Assembly: GCF_001425235.1 (NCBI RefSeq)
Contig: NZ_LMEA01000012.1
Location: forward strand, 499,818-563,817
Source: Devosia sp. Root413D1
GTDB lineage: Bacteria; Pseudomonadota; Alphaproteobacteria; Rhizobiales; Devosiaceae
DNA: 64,000 nt
Direction: 5' to 3'
Each line of letters begins with the position of its first letter. Within the stretch, counting starts at the first letter, position 1. Below the pieces are notes generated by a model. The model was not told the DNA's origin. It made no database searches and saw only the letters and a list, made by a program, of their open reading frames with translations. Below are positions 37,324-47,500 of the stretch, piece after piece. The position numbers were made by a program, and so were the translations under genes.

Positions 37324-37730
37324 AGGAACGAAGACGGGGCCACGGGCCTTGCCGGAACCCATCAGCATGGCCACCGCACCGTGGCCGAGCCGTCCAGCTT
37401 CGTGGTTGAGAAGTTGATGCGGTACTCGGCGTCACCGGTTGCCCGGTAGATCTCGGATCGGTGGGAGCCTTGAAATTGATGCGATTGTTACCGGCACCAA
37501 GGTGAATGTCGTCGATCCCGTCAGAGCGAATCCCGGAGATCGCGACGCGCTTTGGGGGGACACAGGTCAGACTCGCACAGCGCCACCGCGCCAGCCTGTC
37601 TCGTTGGCAGCAGCGGGCCAAAGTCGCCGCAACCAACCTCCGGTACTGACGGCGCCCGCTGGGACTCCAGGCGGGCCTACCAAGGAACAGCGGGGAGCAG
37701 CGAGGCCGGCACCAGTTCACGCCGTTGGTC
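37324..37730. other. Intergenic stretch, possibly with a decayed coding fragment
   Basis: No gene with convincing start, ribosome-binding site and homology was found here. On the minus strand between about 37360 and 37560 one frame reads SGIRSDGIDDIHLGAGNNRINF and, after a shift of frame, IYRATGDAEYRINF followed by STTKLDGSATVRW and a stop. The repeated RINF element and the frame change look like the remains of a once-coding sequence, but I cannot name a family. The part 37560-37730 shows nothing recognisable. Confidence 0.3.
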
Positions 37731-38573
37731 TCAGCCGAGCTCCAGGGTCGTGATGCCGAATATCTCGTCGAGCGTGAGCGCCGGCGCCGCGCCGAGGTAC
37801 ATGCGGGCGGTTTCGAAGGCGGGGGTGAGGCCGAGGCGGCGGGCCATCGCGGCGGCGGCGCGATTGGGCTCGGGGATGTCGATGAAGATCATGTCGGTGG
37901 CTGCGGGGGTCACCAGCGTCGCCAGCAAGGTCTCGGCGATCGCCGGGGTATCAGCGAAGAGCGGGCCGATCTTCCAGCCGTCGACGCAGCGGCGGATGGT
38001 GCCGAAGCCGCGCAGCGCGCCGTCTTCGAAATAGCCCTCGGTCTGGCGCGACGGCGACGGGGCGAGCCAGGCTTTGAGGAAGCGCTGGCGGTCGGCGGCG
38101 ACGTGCTTATTGTCATAAGCCAGGACGGCGTCCATGTCGGTGACCTCGGTCGGCCGGACGAAGGAGCGGGTCGTGACCAGGCCGCGAAGCGAGCCGCCCC
38201 AGCGCACAGTCTTGTGGGCGAAGGCGAAGCCGGATTTGCGGTAATTGTCCTGCTGCGCCACGACACCATCGAGCCCGATGGTGCGGCCGGCGGCGCTGGC
38301 GATGCCGGCGTCCCAGATGGCCTTGCCGTAGCCTTTGCCGCGGTGCGCCGGGTGGACGATGTAGAGGCCGAGGAAGGCGAAATCCGATCCGTATTTGATG
38401 ACCGAAATGCAGCCGATGCGAACGGTGCCCAGCCAGCCCATCAGGAAGCCGCCGGGATCCTGCGCGTAGAAGGCGCCGGCATCGTCGAGCCCCGGGTTCC
38501 AGCCTTCGTCGCGGGCCCAGCCGAGCGCCACGTCGAGGTCGCTCAAGGTCATCGGTCGGATGGTCAGGTTCAT
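37731..38573 (-). CDS. GNAT N-acetyltransferase with C-terminal extension
   Basis: 280 residues from the ATG at 38573. The N-terminal 140 residues are a GNAT domain: IRPMTLSDLDVALGWARDEGWNPG, then the acetyl-CoA motif A region LYIVHPAHRGKGYGKAIWDAG. The C-terminal half (VTDMDAVLAYDNKHVAADRQRFL onward) resembles the Acetyltransf_18 domain found in YitH-like proteins. The substrate is unknown; being 107 bp beyond the polyamine-type importer on the same strand, a polyamine or amino compound would be reasonable. A longer frame reaching 39086 merely reads through the permease gene. Confidence 0.88.
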   Translation of the reverse strand: MNLTIRPMTLSDLDVALGWARDEGWNPGLDDAGAFYAQDPGGFLMGWLGTVRIGCISVIKYGSDFAFLGLYIVHPAHRGKGYGKAIWDAGIASAAGRTIGLDGVVAQQDNYRKSGFAFAHKTVRWGGSLRGLVTTRSFVRPTEVTDMDAVLAYDNKHVAADRQRFLKAWLAPSPSRQTEGYFEDGALRGFGTIRRCVDGWKIGPLFADTPAIAETLLATLVTPAATDMIFIDIPEPNRAAAAMARRLGLTPAFETARMYLGAAPALTLDEIFGITTLELG

Positions 38574-38680
38574 GCCGCCAGCGTAGGCGCAAACAGGCCC
38601 GCTTGCGAAGTGCCCGAGCTCAGCGCCACCAACCTTTCGGCGGGTTTGACGGCGACACCATCGATCAGCAACAGCCGCAT

Positions 38681-39502
38681 CTAGGCGCGCGCCCGCTTGC
38701 GCCTGATGAGCAGGATGATCCCCAGCGTCAGGAGGATCACGGCGAAAGAGAACAGCGTCGTCACCGTTCCCAGGGCGTAAAGCACCGGCGTCGTGACATT
38801 GGTGGTCATGCCGTAGATCTCGAGCGGCAGCGTGTTGAACGTGCCGGCGGTCATCAGTGTGCGGGCGAACTCGTCGTAGGACAGGCTGAAGCCGAACAGG
38901 CCGACGCCGATCAGGCTGGGGGCGATCATCGGCAGCAGCACGTGGCGGAAGGTCTGCCACGGTGAGGCGCCAAGGTCGCGCGCGGCCTCCTCGTAGGACG
39001 GCGAGAAGCGATTGAAGACGGCGAACATGATCAGCACGCCGAAGGGCAGCGTCCAGGTCAGGTGCGCGCCGAAGCCCGAGGTCCACCAGGCGGGGCGGAA
39101 GCCGATCTGCTGGAACAGCACACCGATGCCGAGGCTGACGATGATCGAGGGAACGACGAGGCTGGCGATGGTCAGGTAAAAGAGCGGCGTGCCGCCGAGA
39201 AACCTGCGGCGAAAGGCGAGCCCCGCGAGCAGCGCGACGAGGACGGTCGAGACCATGACCATCAGCCCGAGCAGCAGCGAACGGCTGAAGCTGGCGCCGA
39301 AATCGCCGACCGCCTGCTTTTCGAACAGATTGCCGAACCAGTGCACCGAAACGCCGTTGAGCGGGAAGGTGAGACCGCCGTTGGGCCCCTGGAACGAGAG
39401 GATGAAGATCGCCGACATCGGACCGTAAAGGAACAGCACGAAGAGCGCGAAGAAGGCGGCGAGGATATAAAAGCTGAACGGGCGTTTCTCGCGCTGCTGC
39501 AT
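38681..39502 (-). CDS. Spermidine/putrescine-type ABC importer, permease (PotC-like)
   Basis: 273 residues, about six helices. PotC-type features: FYILAAFFALFVLFLYGPMSAIFILSFQG, EAA loop YEEAARDLGASPWQTFRHVLLP and the FSLSYDEFARTLMT segment typical of polyamine permeases. It starts 1 bp after the PotB-like stop. Substrates of the family include polyamines, gamma-aminobutyrate and choline-like amines. Confidence 0.91.
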   Translation of the reverse strand: MQQREKRPFSFYILAAFFALFVLFLYGPMSAIFILSFQGPNGGLTFPLNGVSVHWFGNLFEKQAVGDFGASFSRSLLLGLMVMVSTVLVALLAGLAFRRRFLGGTPLFYLTIASLVVPSIIVSLGIGVLFQQIGFRPAWWTSGFGAHLTWTLPFGVLIMFAVFNRFSPSYEEAARDLGASPWQTFRHVLLPMIAPSLIGVGLFGFSLSYDEFARTLMTAGTFNTLPLEIYGMTTNVTTPVLYALGTVTTLFSFAVILLTLGIILLIRRKRARA

Positions 39503-39503
39503 C

Positions 39504-40418
39504 TCAGAGCTCCTTGCGGATGTCGACGATACGCAGGATGCCCCCGACCAGCAGCAGCACCAGGACGAGCAGCACGACGGCGTTGGCCGCGGCGGCGGGA
39601 TATTGCAGCAGGGACATCTGGTTCTTCATCATCAGCGCCACGGAAGCGCTTTGTCCGCCGCTCATCACCTGCACGGTGGAGAAATCCGCCATCACCAGGG
39701 TCACCACGAAGATGGTGCCGATCGCCATGCCGGGCTTGGCCAGCGGCAGGATGACGTTCCACATGATCTGCCACGCACTGGCCCCGGCGTCGCGCGCCGC
39801 CTCGATCAGCGAGCGGTCGATGCGCATCAGCGTGTTGAAGATCGGGGTGACCATGAAGAGCGTGAACAGGTGCACCATGGCCAGCACCACGGCGAAATCG
39901 GAATAGAGCAGCCATTCGATCGGCTGCGAGATGACCCCCATCTCGACCAGCGTCGAATTGACCAGGCCATTGCGGCCCAGCACCGGAATCCACGAGATCA
40001 TGCGGATGATGTTGGAGGTGAGGAACGGCACGGTGCAGACGAGGAACAGCACCATCTGCATGGTCGCCGACCTGACGTGGAAGGCGAGAAAATAGGCGAC
40101 CCAGAAGCCGATGAAGAGCGTCAGCGCCCAGACGATGGCCGCGAATTTCAGCGTATTGAGATAGGTCTTCCAGGTGACCCAGGAGCCGAGCGTCTCGACA
40201 TAGTTGGTGAAGACGAAGCCCGGATACATCCGGGCAAAATCGTAGTCCCAGAAACTGACGAAGACGAGCAGCAGGATCGGCAGCAGCAGGAAGAACCCGA
40301 GGATCAGGCAGAGCGGGATCGACTGGAGGTACGAGGCGAGCCGGCCGAAGGAGAGCGGCGTTTTGCGCGTCTTCGGCTTGCTGGTCGGCACGGCGATGGA
40401 TTGATCGGCGACGGCCAT
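39504..40418 (-). CDS. Spermidine/putrescine-type ABC importer, permease (PotB-like)
   Basis: 304 residues with a 30-residue cytosolic N-terminus, then about six helices. PotB-type opening LCLILGFFLLLPILLLVFVSFWDYD, FLVCTVPFLTSNIIRMISWIPVLG (highly typical), EAA loop SLIEAARDAGASAWQIMWNVILP. It is separated from the binding-protein gene by the inverted repeat D (171-bp gap), otherwise the operon would be tight. Confidence 0.92.
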   Translation of the reverse strand: MAVADQSIAVPTSKPKTRKTPLSFGRLASYLQSIPLCLILGFFLLLPILLLVFVSFWDYDFARMYPGFVFTNYVETLGSWVTWKTYLNTLKFAAIVWALTLFIGFWVAYFLAFHVRSATMQMVLFLVCTVPFLTSNIIRMISWIPVLGRNGLVNSTLVEMGVISQPIEWLLYSDFAVVLAMVHLFTLFMVTPIFNTLMRIDRSLIEAARDAGASAWQIMWNVILPLAKPGMAIGTIFVVTLVMADFSTVQVMSGGQSASVALMMKNQMSLLQYPAAAANAVVLLVLVLLLVGGILRIVDIRKEL

Positions 40419-40443
40419 TTTGGCTCCCGGCTATCAGTCAGGT

Positions 40444-40574
40444 CACCCTCCCCCTTGCGGGGAGGGATGGGGTGGGGGGCGCAGCACGCTCGGTGCAAGC
40501 ATCTCCCCCCGCCCTAGTTTCGCTACGGACCTGTCGGTCCCAGCTGCACTACCCTCCCCGCGAGGGGGAGGGTG
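40444..40574. repeat. Inverted repeat D (23-bp arms) inside the polyamine-type operon
   Basis: Arms 40444-40466 (CACCCTCCCCCTTGCGGGGA plus GGG) and 40552-40574 are reverse complements with one mismatch, 85 bp apart, and each arm is palindromic itself. It fills the gap between the binding-protein and PotB-like genes. Same general design as repeats A, B and C. Confidence 0.8.
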
Positions 40575-40589
40575 GCGGTCGGTGGCTCA

Positions 40590-41885
40590 TCAGGCCGCGA
40601 TGAACTCGTTCCAGCGCGTGACCATGTAGCGGTCCTCATCCATCACCGAGTTCCAGCAGGCGACGTGGCCCATGCGCTCGAGGAAGGAACCGCCGTCGCG
40701 CACGGCGCCGGCCTTTTCCATCACCGCGCCATCGGGCGACAGGATGTCGCCGACTGCTGCCTTGCCTTCGATCCAGAAGCCCCATTCGTCTTCCGACATG
40801 TACTCCTTGGCGGTGTCCATGGCCGCCGAGTAGTAGCCCTGGCGGTTGAGGTAACCACCGACCCAGCCCGAGGTGTACCAGTTGATGTACTCGTAGGCCG
40901 CGTCGAGCTGGGCGCCCGAGAGATGTGCGGCAAGGCCGAGGCCGCCGCCCCAAGAACGATAGCCTTCCTTGAGCGGCTGGTACTTGCAGGCGATGCCCTT
41001 GGAGCGCACGGCGGCGACGGCCGGCGACCACATGGACTGGATCACCACTTCGCCCGACGCCATCAGGTTGACGCTCTCGTCGAAGCTCTTCCAGAAGGCG
41101 CGGAACTGGCCATCCTGCTTGGCCTTGATCAAGAAATCGATGGTCGCATCGATCTCCGCCTTGGTCATGTTGCCCTTGTCGGCATATTTGATGTTGCCCA
41201 TCGCCTCCATGATCATGGCCGCATCCATGATGCCGATCGAGGGGATGTTGAGGATCGAGGTCTTGCCCTTGAAGGCGGGGTCCATGATGTCGGCCCAGGT
41301 GGTGATCTCGCGGCCGACGAGGTCAGGGCGGATGCCCAGCGTGTCGGCGTTGTAGATGGTCGGGACCATGGTGAAAAAGCCGGTCTCCGCCTTGGCGAAT
41401 TCCTTGGAATCCGGTGCATCGACATAGCCGACGGTGTGCGGCGCGGTGCCCTGGGCGATGACACTGTCGGGCGTCAGCTTGCCGGTTTTGAACAGCGGCA
41501 CGATCTTGTCGTAGTATTTGAGCTTGGTCACATCCATCGGCTGGATCACGCCGGTCGGGTAGACCTTCTTGAGGATCCAGTATTCGATATCGGCGATGTC
41601 GTAGCTGTCGGGCTGGGTGACGGCGCGCTGCGCGGCCGCATCGGAATCGGTCGCGGTCATTTCGAGCGTGATGCCCAGGTCCGCTTTGCACTTTTCGGCG
41701 ATGGCGTTGAGGTTCGACACACCGGTGCCGAACTGGCGCAGGGTGATCGGGTTCTGCGCCCAGACCGTCGGGAAACCACCCAGGGCGCCGGCGCCCGCGG
41801 CAGCGCCGGCCAGCGCGGCCGCTCCCTTGAGCATGCTGCGTCGCGAAATCATGGCCGCCTTGGCCGTCTTGCTGGATTCAGTCAT
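40590..41885 (-). CDS. Spermidine/putrescine-type ABC importer binding protein with Tat signal
   Basis: 431 residues. The N-terminus carries ISRRSMLKGAAAL, a twin-arginine signal with predicted cleavage after VWA near residue 43. The mature part shows PotD-like features (RQFGTGVSNLNAIAEKC, DSYDIADIEYWILKKVYPTGVIQPMD, ELDAAYEYINWYTSGW-like end). The ligand cannot be told; relatives bind polyamines or other small cations. It is the second gene, 27 bp after the ATPase. Confidence 0.89.
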   Translation of the reverse strand: MTESSKTAKAAMISRRSMLKGAAALAGAAAGAGALGGFPTVWAQNPITLRQFGTGVSNLNAIAEKCKADLGITLEMTATDSDAAAQRAVTQPDSYDIADIEYWILKKVYPTGVIQPMDVTKLKYYDKIVPLFKTGKLTPDSVIAQGTAPHTVGYVDAPDSKEFAKAETGFFTMVPTIYNADTLGIRPDLVGREITTWADIMDPAFKGKTSILNIPSIGIMDAAMIMEAMGNIKYADKGNMTKAEIDATIDFLIKAKQDGQFRAFWKSFDESVNLMASGEVVIQSMWSPAVAAVRSKGIACKYQPLKEGYRSWGGGLGLAAHLSGAQLDAAYEYINWYTSGWVGGYLNRQGYYSAAMDTAKEYMSEDEWGFWIEGKAAVGDILSPDGAVMEKAGAVRDGGSFLERMGHVACWNSVMDEDRYMVTRWNEFIAA

Positions 41886-41912
41886 AGCCTAAAACCCCTG
41901 TTGCTGATGGCT

Positions 41913-42998
41913 TTACGAATTGGGGCGGCCGAGGATGATCGCATCCTCGGCATCCCAATAGAGTGGCACCGCGTCTCCGACGGCGACCGGCTTCGAAAAG
42001 AAGCTCTTGTCGTCGACGATGGCGGTGAAATCCTCGATGCCGGCGCCGTCGACCGAGAGCTTCACCGAGGCGCCGCGATACTCGATGTTGGAGACGATGC
42101 CGGTGAAGCCGAGCCCTTCGGCAGGAGTCGTCCCGACGCGCACATGATCGGTGCGGATGCCGACATCGACGGGTGAGCCAACGGCGAGCGGCGCCCCCGA
42201 GGCAGCAAAGCTGCTGCCGCCCGGCACCTCGACGCTGACGACGCCATCGGCGACCGATCGGGCGCTGCCGGTGACGACGTTGTGATCCCCCATGAAGCGG
42301 GCGACGAAGGCAGTTGCGGGCCGCTCGAACACCTCGCGCGGCGCCGCCGCCTGCTCGACCCGGCCGTTGTTCATCACCACGATGAGATCAGCCAGCGCCA
42401 TGGCCTCTTCCTGGCTGTGGGTGACATGGACGAAGGTGATGCCCAGCCGCGTCTGCAGCTTCTTGAGCTCGGCGCGCATGCGGATCTTGAGGAACGGATC
42501 GAGCGCCGAGAGCGGCTCGTCGAGCAACAGCACCTCGGGATCGGTGATCAGGGCACGGGCCAGCGCCACGCGCTGCTGCTGGCCGCCGGAAAGCTGGGCC
42601 GGCCGCCGCGAAGCGTAGCCATCCATCTGCATCAGCTTGAGCAGCTCGAGCGCCTTGGCCTGTCGCGGCGCCTTCTCGATGCCCTTCATCTTGAGGCTGA
42701 AGGCAACGTTGTCGATCAGGTCGAGATGCGGAAACAGCGCGTAGGACTGGAACATCATCGCCGTGCCGCGCCTGGCCGGCGGCAGGTCGGTGACATTGGT
42801 GGACGACAGGATGATATCGCCGTCGGTCGCCGCCTCATGTCCTGCAACCATGCGCAAGGTCGAGGTCTTGCCGCAGCCCGATGGTCCGAGCAGGCAGCAA
42901 TAGGTGCCGGCCGGCACTTTGAGATCGATCGAATCTACCGCAAGCGCATCGCCGTAGCGCTTGGTCAGCTTCACAACTTCCAGGTCGCCCTGCGCCAT
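41913..42998 (-). CDS. Spermidine/putrescine-type ABC importer, ATPase (PotA-like)
   Basis: 361 residues. Walker A GPSGCGKT at 38-45, Q-loop [14 protein letters not shown], signature [14 protein letters not shown], Walker [13 protein letters not shown]-loop [11 protein letters not shown], followed by a TOBE_2-type C-terminal domain ([13 protein letters not shown]). It heads the operon ATPase-binding protein-PotB-PotC and is divergent from a GntR regulator gene with a 265-bp gap. Confidence 0.94.
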   Translation of the reverse strand: MAQGDLEVVKLTKRYGDALAVDSIDLKVPAGTYCCLLGPSGCGKTSTLRMVAGHEAATDGDIILSSTNVTDLPPARRGTAMMFQSYALFPHLDLIDNVAFSLKMKGIEKAPRQAKALELLKLMQMDGYASRRPAQLSGGQQQRVALARALITDPEVLLLDEPLSALDPFLKIRMRAELKKLQTRLGITFVHVTHSQEEAMALADLIVVMNNGRVEQAAAPREVFERPATAFVARFMGDHNVVTGSARSVADGVVSVEVPGGSSFAASGAPLAVGSPVDVGIRTDHVRVGTTPAEGLGFTGIVSNIEYRGASVKLSVDGAGIEDFTAIVDDKSFFSKPVAVGDAVPLYWDAEDAIILGRPNS

Positions 42999-43193
42999 GC
43001 ACCGCCCCGTAGGCCACCTCTTGGCCGTCGGGTAAGCAACTGCAAGAGCTGTGCCAGCGCGCGGCGCCCCAGGTATCGCGCCCTAGGCCATTGAAATCAC
43101 GCGATGGTTCAGGGACGAGTGGTCCCTTGCCGTGTCTGCATCATTTCTTCTCAATGCCTAAAATATAGGCGAGTGCATTCGATATTGGCAGAC

Positions 43194-43206
43194 TTTGTAT
43201 ACGAAA
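43194..43206. promoter_or_regulatory. Probable GntR/FCD operator in the polyamine-type divergent promoter
   Basis: TTTGTATACGAA (43194-43205) is palindromic except for one pair around GTATAC. It lies 58 bp before the GntR start and about 200 bp before the ATPase gene. FadR/VanR-type GntR proteins commonly bind sites with a central GTATAC or GTnnAC. The rest of the gap holds nothing else I can identify. Confidence 0.45.
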
Positions 43207-43263
43207 CGCCGATAGCGGTGTGTCCAGTTCTCGGCTAGATTCGACTGGGTTCGGGAGTTCGGC

Positions 43264-43998
43264 ATGCTCGAAAGCGACGAGATCGATGAGAGTGAGGGTC
43301 GCCCCGCGGTGCGGCGCTCCGCGCTCTATATCGGTTTGCGCAATGGCATCCTCGGGCACGGCATCGACCCCGGCACCAAGTTGCCCGAGGACGAGCTGGG
43401 CGCGATCTATTCGGTAAGTCGCACCGTGGTCCGCGCGGCGCTGCAGGCGCTGGCGCATGACCGGCTGGTGCGGCTCGAACCCAATCGGGGCGCCTTCGTC
43501 GCCAAGCCGACGCGCACCGAAGCCCGCGAAGTGTTCGAGGCGCGAGCGCTGGTCGAGCCCAAGGTTGCCGCACTCGCGGCAGGGATCGCGACGCATGCCG
43601 ACGTCGAGCGGCTGCACCGGCACCTCGAGGAGGAGCACAAGGCCGTGCGCGCCGGCAAGGATGGCGAGGCGGTAATGCTCTCGGCGCAGTTCCACGTCGC
43701 CATCGCCGAGATCGCCGGTCAGTCGATCTTCACCGAAATGGTGCGCGATCTCTGCTCGCGTTCATCACTGATCATCTCGCTCTACTGGCGGCGGCGCGAC
43801 ACGATCTGCGAAAGTCACGCCCATCATGCGCTGGTCGATGCCATCGCCAAGCGCAGCGCCCTCGATGCGTCGGAGCTGATGACCAGCCACCTGGTGGACC
43901 TGCTCTCCGGGCTCGACCTGTCGGAGCGCCAAAGCTCGGGCAAGAAACTGGCAGACATCCTGATGGGGCGGTCGCCGGCGCGAGGATCCGAGCCCTAG
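43264..43998 (+). CDS. GntR-family regulator, FCD (FadR) subgroup
   Basis: 244 residues. N-terminal winged helix with GTKLPEDELGAIYSVSRTVVRAALQAL; C-terminal all-helical FCD ligand domain with the metal/ligand residues Asp/His in FEARALVEPKVA, FHVAIAEIAG and HAHHALVDAI. The N-terminal half is strongly similar to the GntR protein at 53941-54678 (shared GTKLPEDE, SRT.VRA, EAR.VFE), so the two are probably paralogues. Divergent from the polyamine-type importer, it most likely controls that operon. Confidence 0.9.
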   Translation: MLESDEIDESEGRPAVRRSALYIGLRNGILGHGIDPGTKLPEDELGAIYSVSRTVVRAALQALAHDRLVRLEPNRGAFVAKPTRTEAREVFEARALVEPKVAALAAGIATHADVERLHRHLEEEHKAVRAGKDGEAVMLSAQFHVAIAEIAGQSIFTEMVRDLCSRSSLIISLYWRRRDTICESHAHHALVDAIAKRSALDASELMTSHLVDLLSGLDLSERQSSGKKLADILMGRSPARGSEP

Positions 43999-44136
43999 AG
44001 ACTTCTCCGTGAGAGCACAGGGACAGGGACGGCTATCTCGTCGTTGGGAGTTTGCCTGGCCGGACAATAGCTTTGCGGGCGGCGAGACCGTCGCAGAGGC
44101 GGTGCAGAAACCACCGCGCGGCACGGCCGAGCGCCT

Positions 44137-44553
44137 TCATTGGGCACGCTCCGCCAGAAACGCGCGCCACCCCCCGAAGCGGGTGATCTCCTCCGCCTCG
44201 GCTACCGCATGGGACTCGCACAGAAAGCCCGAGACTGCCGTGCCGTCATCGAGGGAAATCTTGCCGATGCCGAGCGGCGCGGGGATCCTGGCGACGAAGC
44301 GGCCGAACGCGTCGGACGGCAGGGACCACACCTCGACCTCGAGGCCGGGTCCGTCAAAGCCTGGTTCGCGCACCATCCCCGGCTTGGGCGGGGTGGTGTT
44401 GGGGAGTGCGAACAGCCGGTAATCCGGGGCCGTGCGACAGCGCTTGAGCAGGTGTCCGCCCGAGGAGGTGAGTTCCGTATTGAGCGGCAGGCCGGTGAGG
44501 TGGGCACCTACGACCACGATGGGGAGCGGGCTCTCAGCTTGGTTTTCGGGCAT
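44137..44553 (-). CDS. Free-standing allophanate hydrolase C-terminal domain protein
   Basis: 138 residues; ATG behind AGAGGAGA and only 2 bp after the carboxylase stop, so it is a real, coupled gene. The whole protein matches the C-terminal domain of allophanate hydrolase (AtzF/DUR1,2): VVGAHLTGLPLNTEL, APDYRLFALPNTTPPKPGM, VWSLPSDAFGRFV and SGFLCESHAV. In full-length enzymes this domain follows an amidase-signature domain and helps decarboxylate N-carboxycarbamate. Here the amidase part is missing. Either a separate amidase is encoded elsewhere or this is a remnant kept in use. Confidence 0.85.
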   Translation of the reverse strand: MPENQAESPLPIVVVGAHLTGLPLNTELTSSGGHLLKRCRTAPDYRLFALPNTTPPKPGMVREPGFDGPGLEVEVWSLPSDAFGRFVARIPAPLGIGKISLDDGTAVSGFLCESHAVAEAEEITRFGGWRAFLAERAQ

Positions 44554-44555
44554 GT

Positions 44556-47500
44556 TCAGATCTCCTCTAGGACGATGATGACGTCGCCGGTCTTGATGTT
44601 GCGCCCCGGGCCGGCGCGGACGTCGCGGACGGCGCCGGCGGCGTGAGCGGTGACGGTGATTTCCATCTTCATGGACTCGATGATGGCGACCGGCTGGCCG
44701 GCTTCGACATGGGCGCCGGTCTCGACGAGGATCTTCCAGATATTGCCGGGGACCGAGCTTGCGACGCCGAAGTGGCCGGACGGCATTTCGGCGCTATCGG
44801 AAGCACTTGCGTCCTCCTCCGCCACGAAGCTGTCGAGACCCTCGTCCTTCCAGCGCTGGCGCTCGGCTTCGAACGCCGTCTGCTGCGTGTGCTTGAAGGC
44901 GGCGATGCTGCCGGCGTTGCGCGCGAGCTCGGCGGCATAGTCGGCATAGGAGAGGCTGGTCTCCTCAATGCGGATCGGATAGCCGCCGTGCGGGAAGGCC
45001 GCGCGGGCTTCCGTCAGTTCGTCATGGCTGACCGGGAAGAAGCGAATCTGGTCAAAAAAGTCGAGCAGCCACGGGGACCTGGCAAAGGCCGGCGTCTTCC
45101 GCCAGGTGTTCCAGACCTGGACGGTACGGCCGAACAGCTGGTAGCCGCCCGGGCCCTCCATGCCATAGATGCACATGTAGGCGCCGCCGATACCGACGGC
45201 GTTCTCCGGGGTCCAGGTGCGGGCCGGGTTGTACTTGGTGGTGACGAGCCGGTGACGCGGGTCCATCGGGGTCGCCACGGGTGCGCCGAGATAGACATCG
45301 CCGAGACCGAGCACGAGATAGCTGGCATCGAAGATGGTTTTCCTCACCGCCGCGAGATCGGGCAAGCCGTTGATGCGGCGTATGAACTCAATGTTGTCCG
45401 GGCACCACGGGGCATTCGGGCGGACCAGCTCCTGATATTTCCGCATGGCCAGTTGCGCCTCCGGGTCGTTCCAGCTGAGCGGCAGGTGGACGATGCGGGA
45501 GGGAACGGTGACCTGCTCCGGGGCGGGGAGGGACTGCTCGATCTCGGACAGCAGGCCGAGGAGGCGGTCGCGGGAGAGGCGGGTCGAGTCGTAGTGGACC
45601 TGCAGCGAACGGATACCGGGCGTGAGATCGACGATGCCGTTCCCGGCGCCGAGCCTGCCCTCCCCGTTAACGGCTTCCATCAGCAGATGAACGCGCAGGC
45701 GCAAGGCGAGATCGAGCGCCATCGGGCCGTACTCGACCAGGAGGTTGTCGTCACCTTGCCGTCGGTAGACGACCGGCACAGGCCCGTTGTCGGAATACCC
45801 CACAATCGCCGAGCCGGCTTCACTTGGCCGATGAACTGCGGGGCCGGCGATCTTGTCATCAGGGCGAGCGACGGGGACAAAGCGGATGGTGTCGCCGGGC
45901 TTGAACTGGCCGAGCTTCCACAGTTCGTCGCGCGCCATGACGGCCGGGCAGACGAAGCCGCCGAGGCTTGGCCCGTCCGGGCCGAGGATGATCGGCATGT
46001 CGCCGGTAAAGTCGATGGCTCCGACGGCGTAGGCGTTGTCGTGGAGGTTGGAGGGATGCAGGCCTGCCTCGCCACCATCCCGGCGCGCCCATTTCGGCGC
46101 CGGGCCGATCAGGCGCACCCCGGTGCGGGCCGAGTTGAAATGGACTTCGTAGGCTGTCGAAAACAGCGCCTCGATGTCTTCTTCGAGGAAGAAGTCGGGA
46201 GCGCCGTGCGGGCCGTAGAGCACGGCGACGTCCCATGTGTGCGTCAACGGTACCGGATCGTTGGCGGGCCTCGCCACCTGCGGCAGGCCGGCGAGATGCA
46301 ACACCTCGCCGGTGCGCAGGGTGCCGGTCGCGTGACCGCCGAACTTGCCAAGCGCGAAGGTGGCGCGGGAGCCAAGCACTTCCGGAGCAGCGAGACCACC
46401 GGAGATCGCGAGATAGGATCGCTGGCCGGGGCCCTCGATCGCGCCGATGCTCAGCACCTGTCCGGCGCCGACGTCGATCGGCTGGTTGTGCGGCAGCGGT
46501 GCGCCATCGAGTTTCATCGGCATATGCGCCCCGGCGAGGGCGACGATGGCAGGAGCGTGGAAGCGCAGGGTCGGGCCGGAGACGGTGAGTTCCAGCGCGG
46601 CCGTCTCGTCGGCATTGCCGACCAGCCGGTTGGCGTGGCGGAAACTGCGTTCGTCCATCGGCCCCGAGGGCGGCACACCGACATGCCAGAGGCCGAGCCG
46701 GCCGGGCAGTTCCTGCAGCGAGGATTGCGCGCCGGGCGCAATGACTTCGACGACCTCGGGCGTGAAGGCGAAGCTGCGCAGTGCGGTGGTCGCCACCTTG
46801 CCGGAGGCGAGGAGGTCGGATGCCGCGATGGCTCGCAGATAATCGAGATTGGTCTCGATGCCGGCGATGCCGGTATCGGCAAGGGCGGCCTGGAGCCTGA
46901 CGATGGCGGCCGGGCGATCAGCTGCGGCGACGATGATCTTGGCCAGCATCGGATCGTAGTAACTGGTGACCTCGGTGCCGGTCTCGACCCAGGTGTCGAC
47001 CCGCGCGTCGCCGAACTTCACCTCGGTCAGGAGGCCCGCGCTGGGCTGGAAGTCGGCGTGCGGGATTTCCGCATAGAGCCGAACTTCCATGGCCGCGCCC
47101 TTGGGGGACAGCGGCAGCGTGGGGATCACGTCCTCGCCGGCGGCCTGGCGGATCATCCACTCGACCAGATCGATGCCGAAAACGGCTTCGGTGACCGGAT
47201 GTTCGACCTGCAGCCGGGTGTTGACCTCGAGGAAGTAGAACGCCTCGCGATCGGGATCGTAGATGAACTCGACGGTGCCGGCGGAACGGTAACCGACAGC
47301 CCGGCCGAGGTTCACGGCGGCCTCGTGCAGCCGATAGCGGGTCGTGGTGGAGAGGCCGGGCGCCGGCGTCTCCTCGACCACCTTCTGGTTGCGGCGCTGC
47401 AGCGAGCAATCGCGTTCACCCAGCGCGATCACCCTGCCCTTGCCATCGCCGAACAGCTGGACCTCGACATGGCGGGCATCCGACACGAAGCGTTCGAGAT

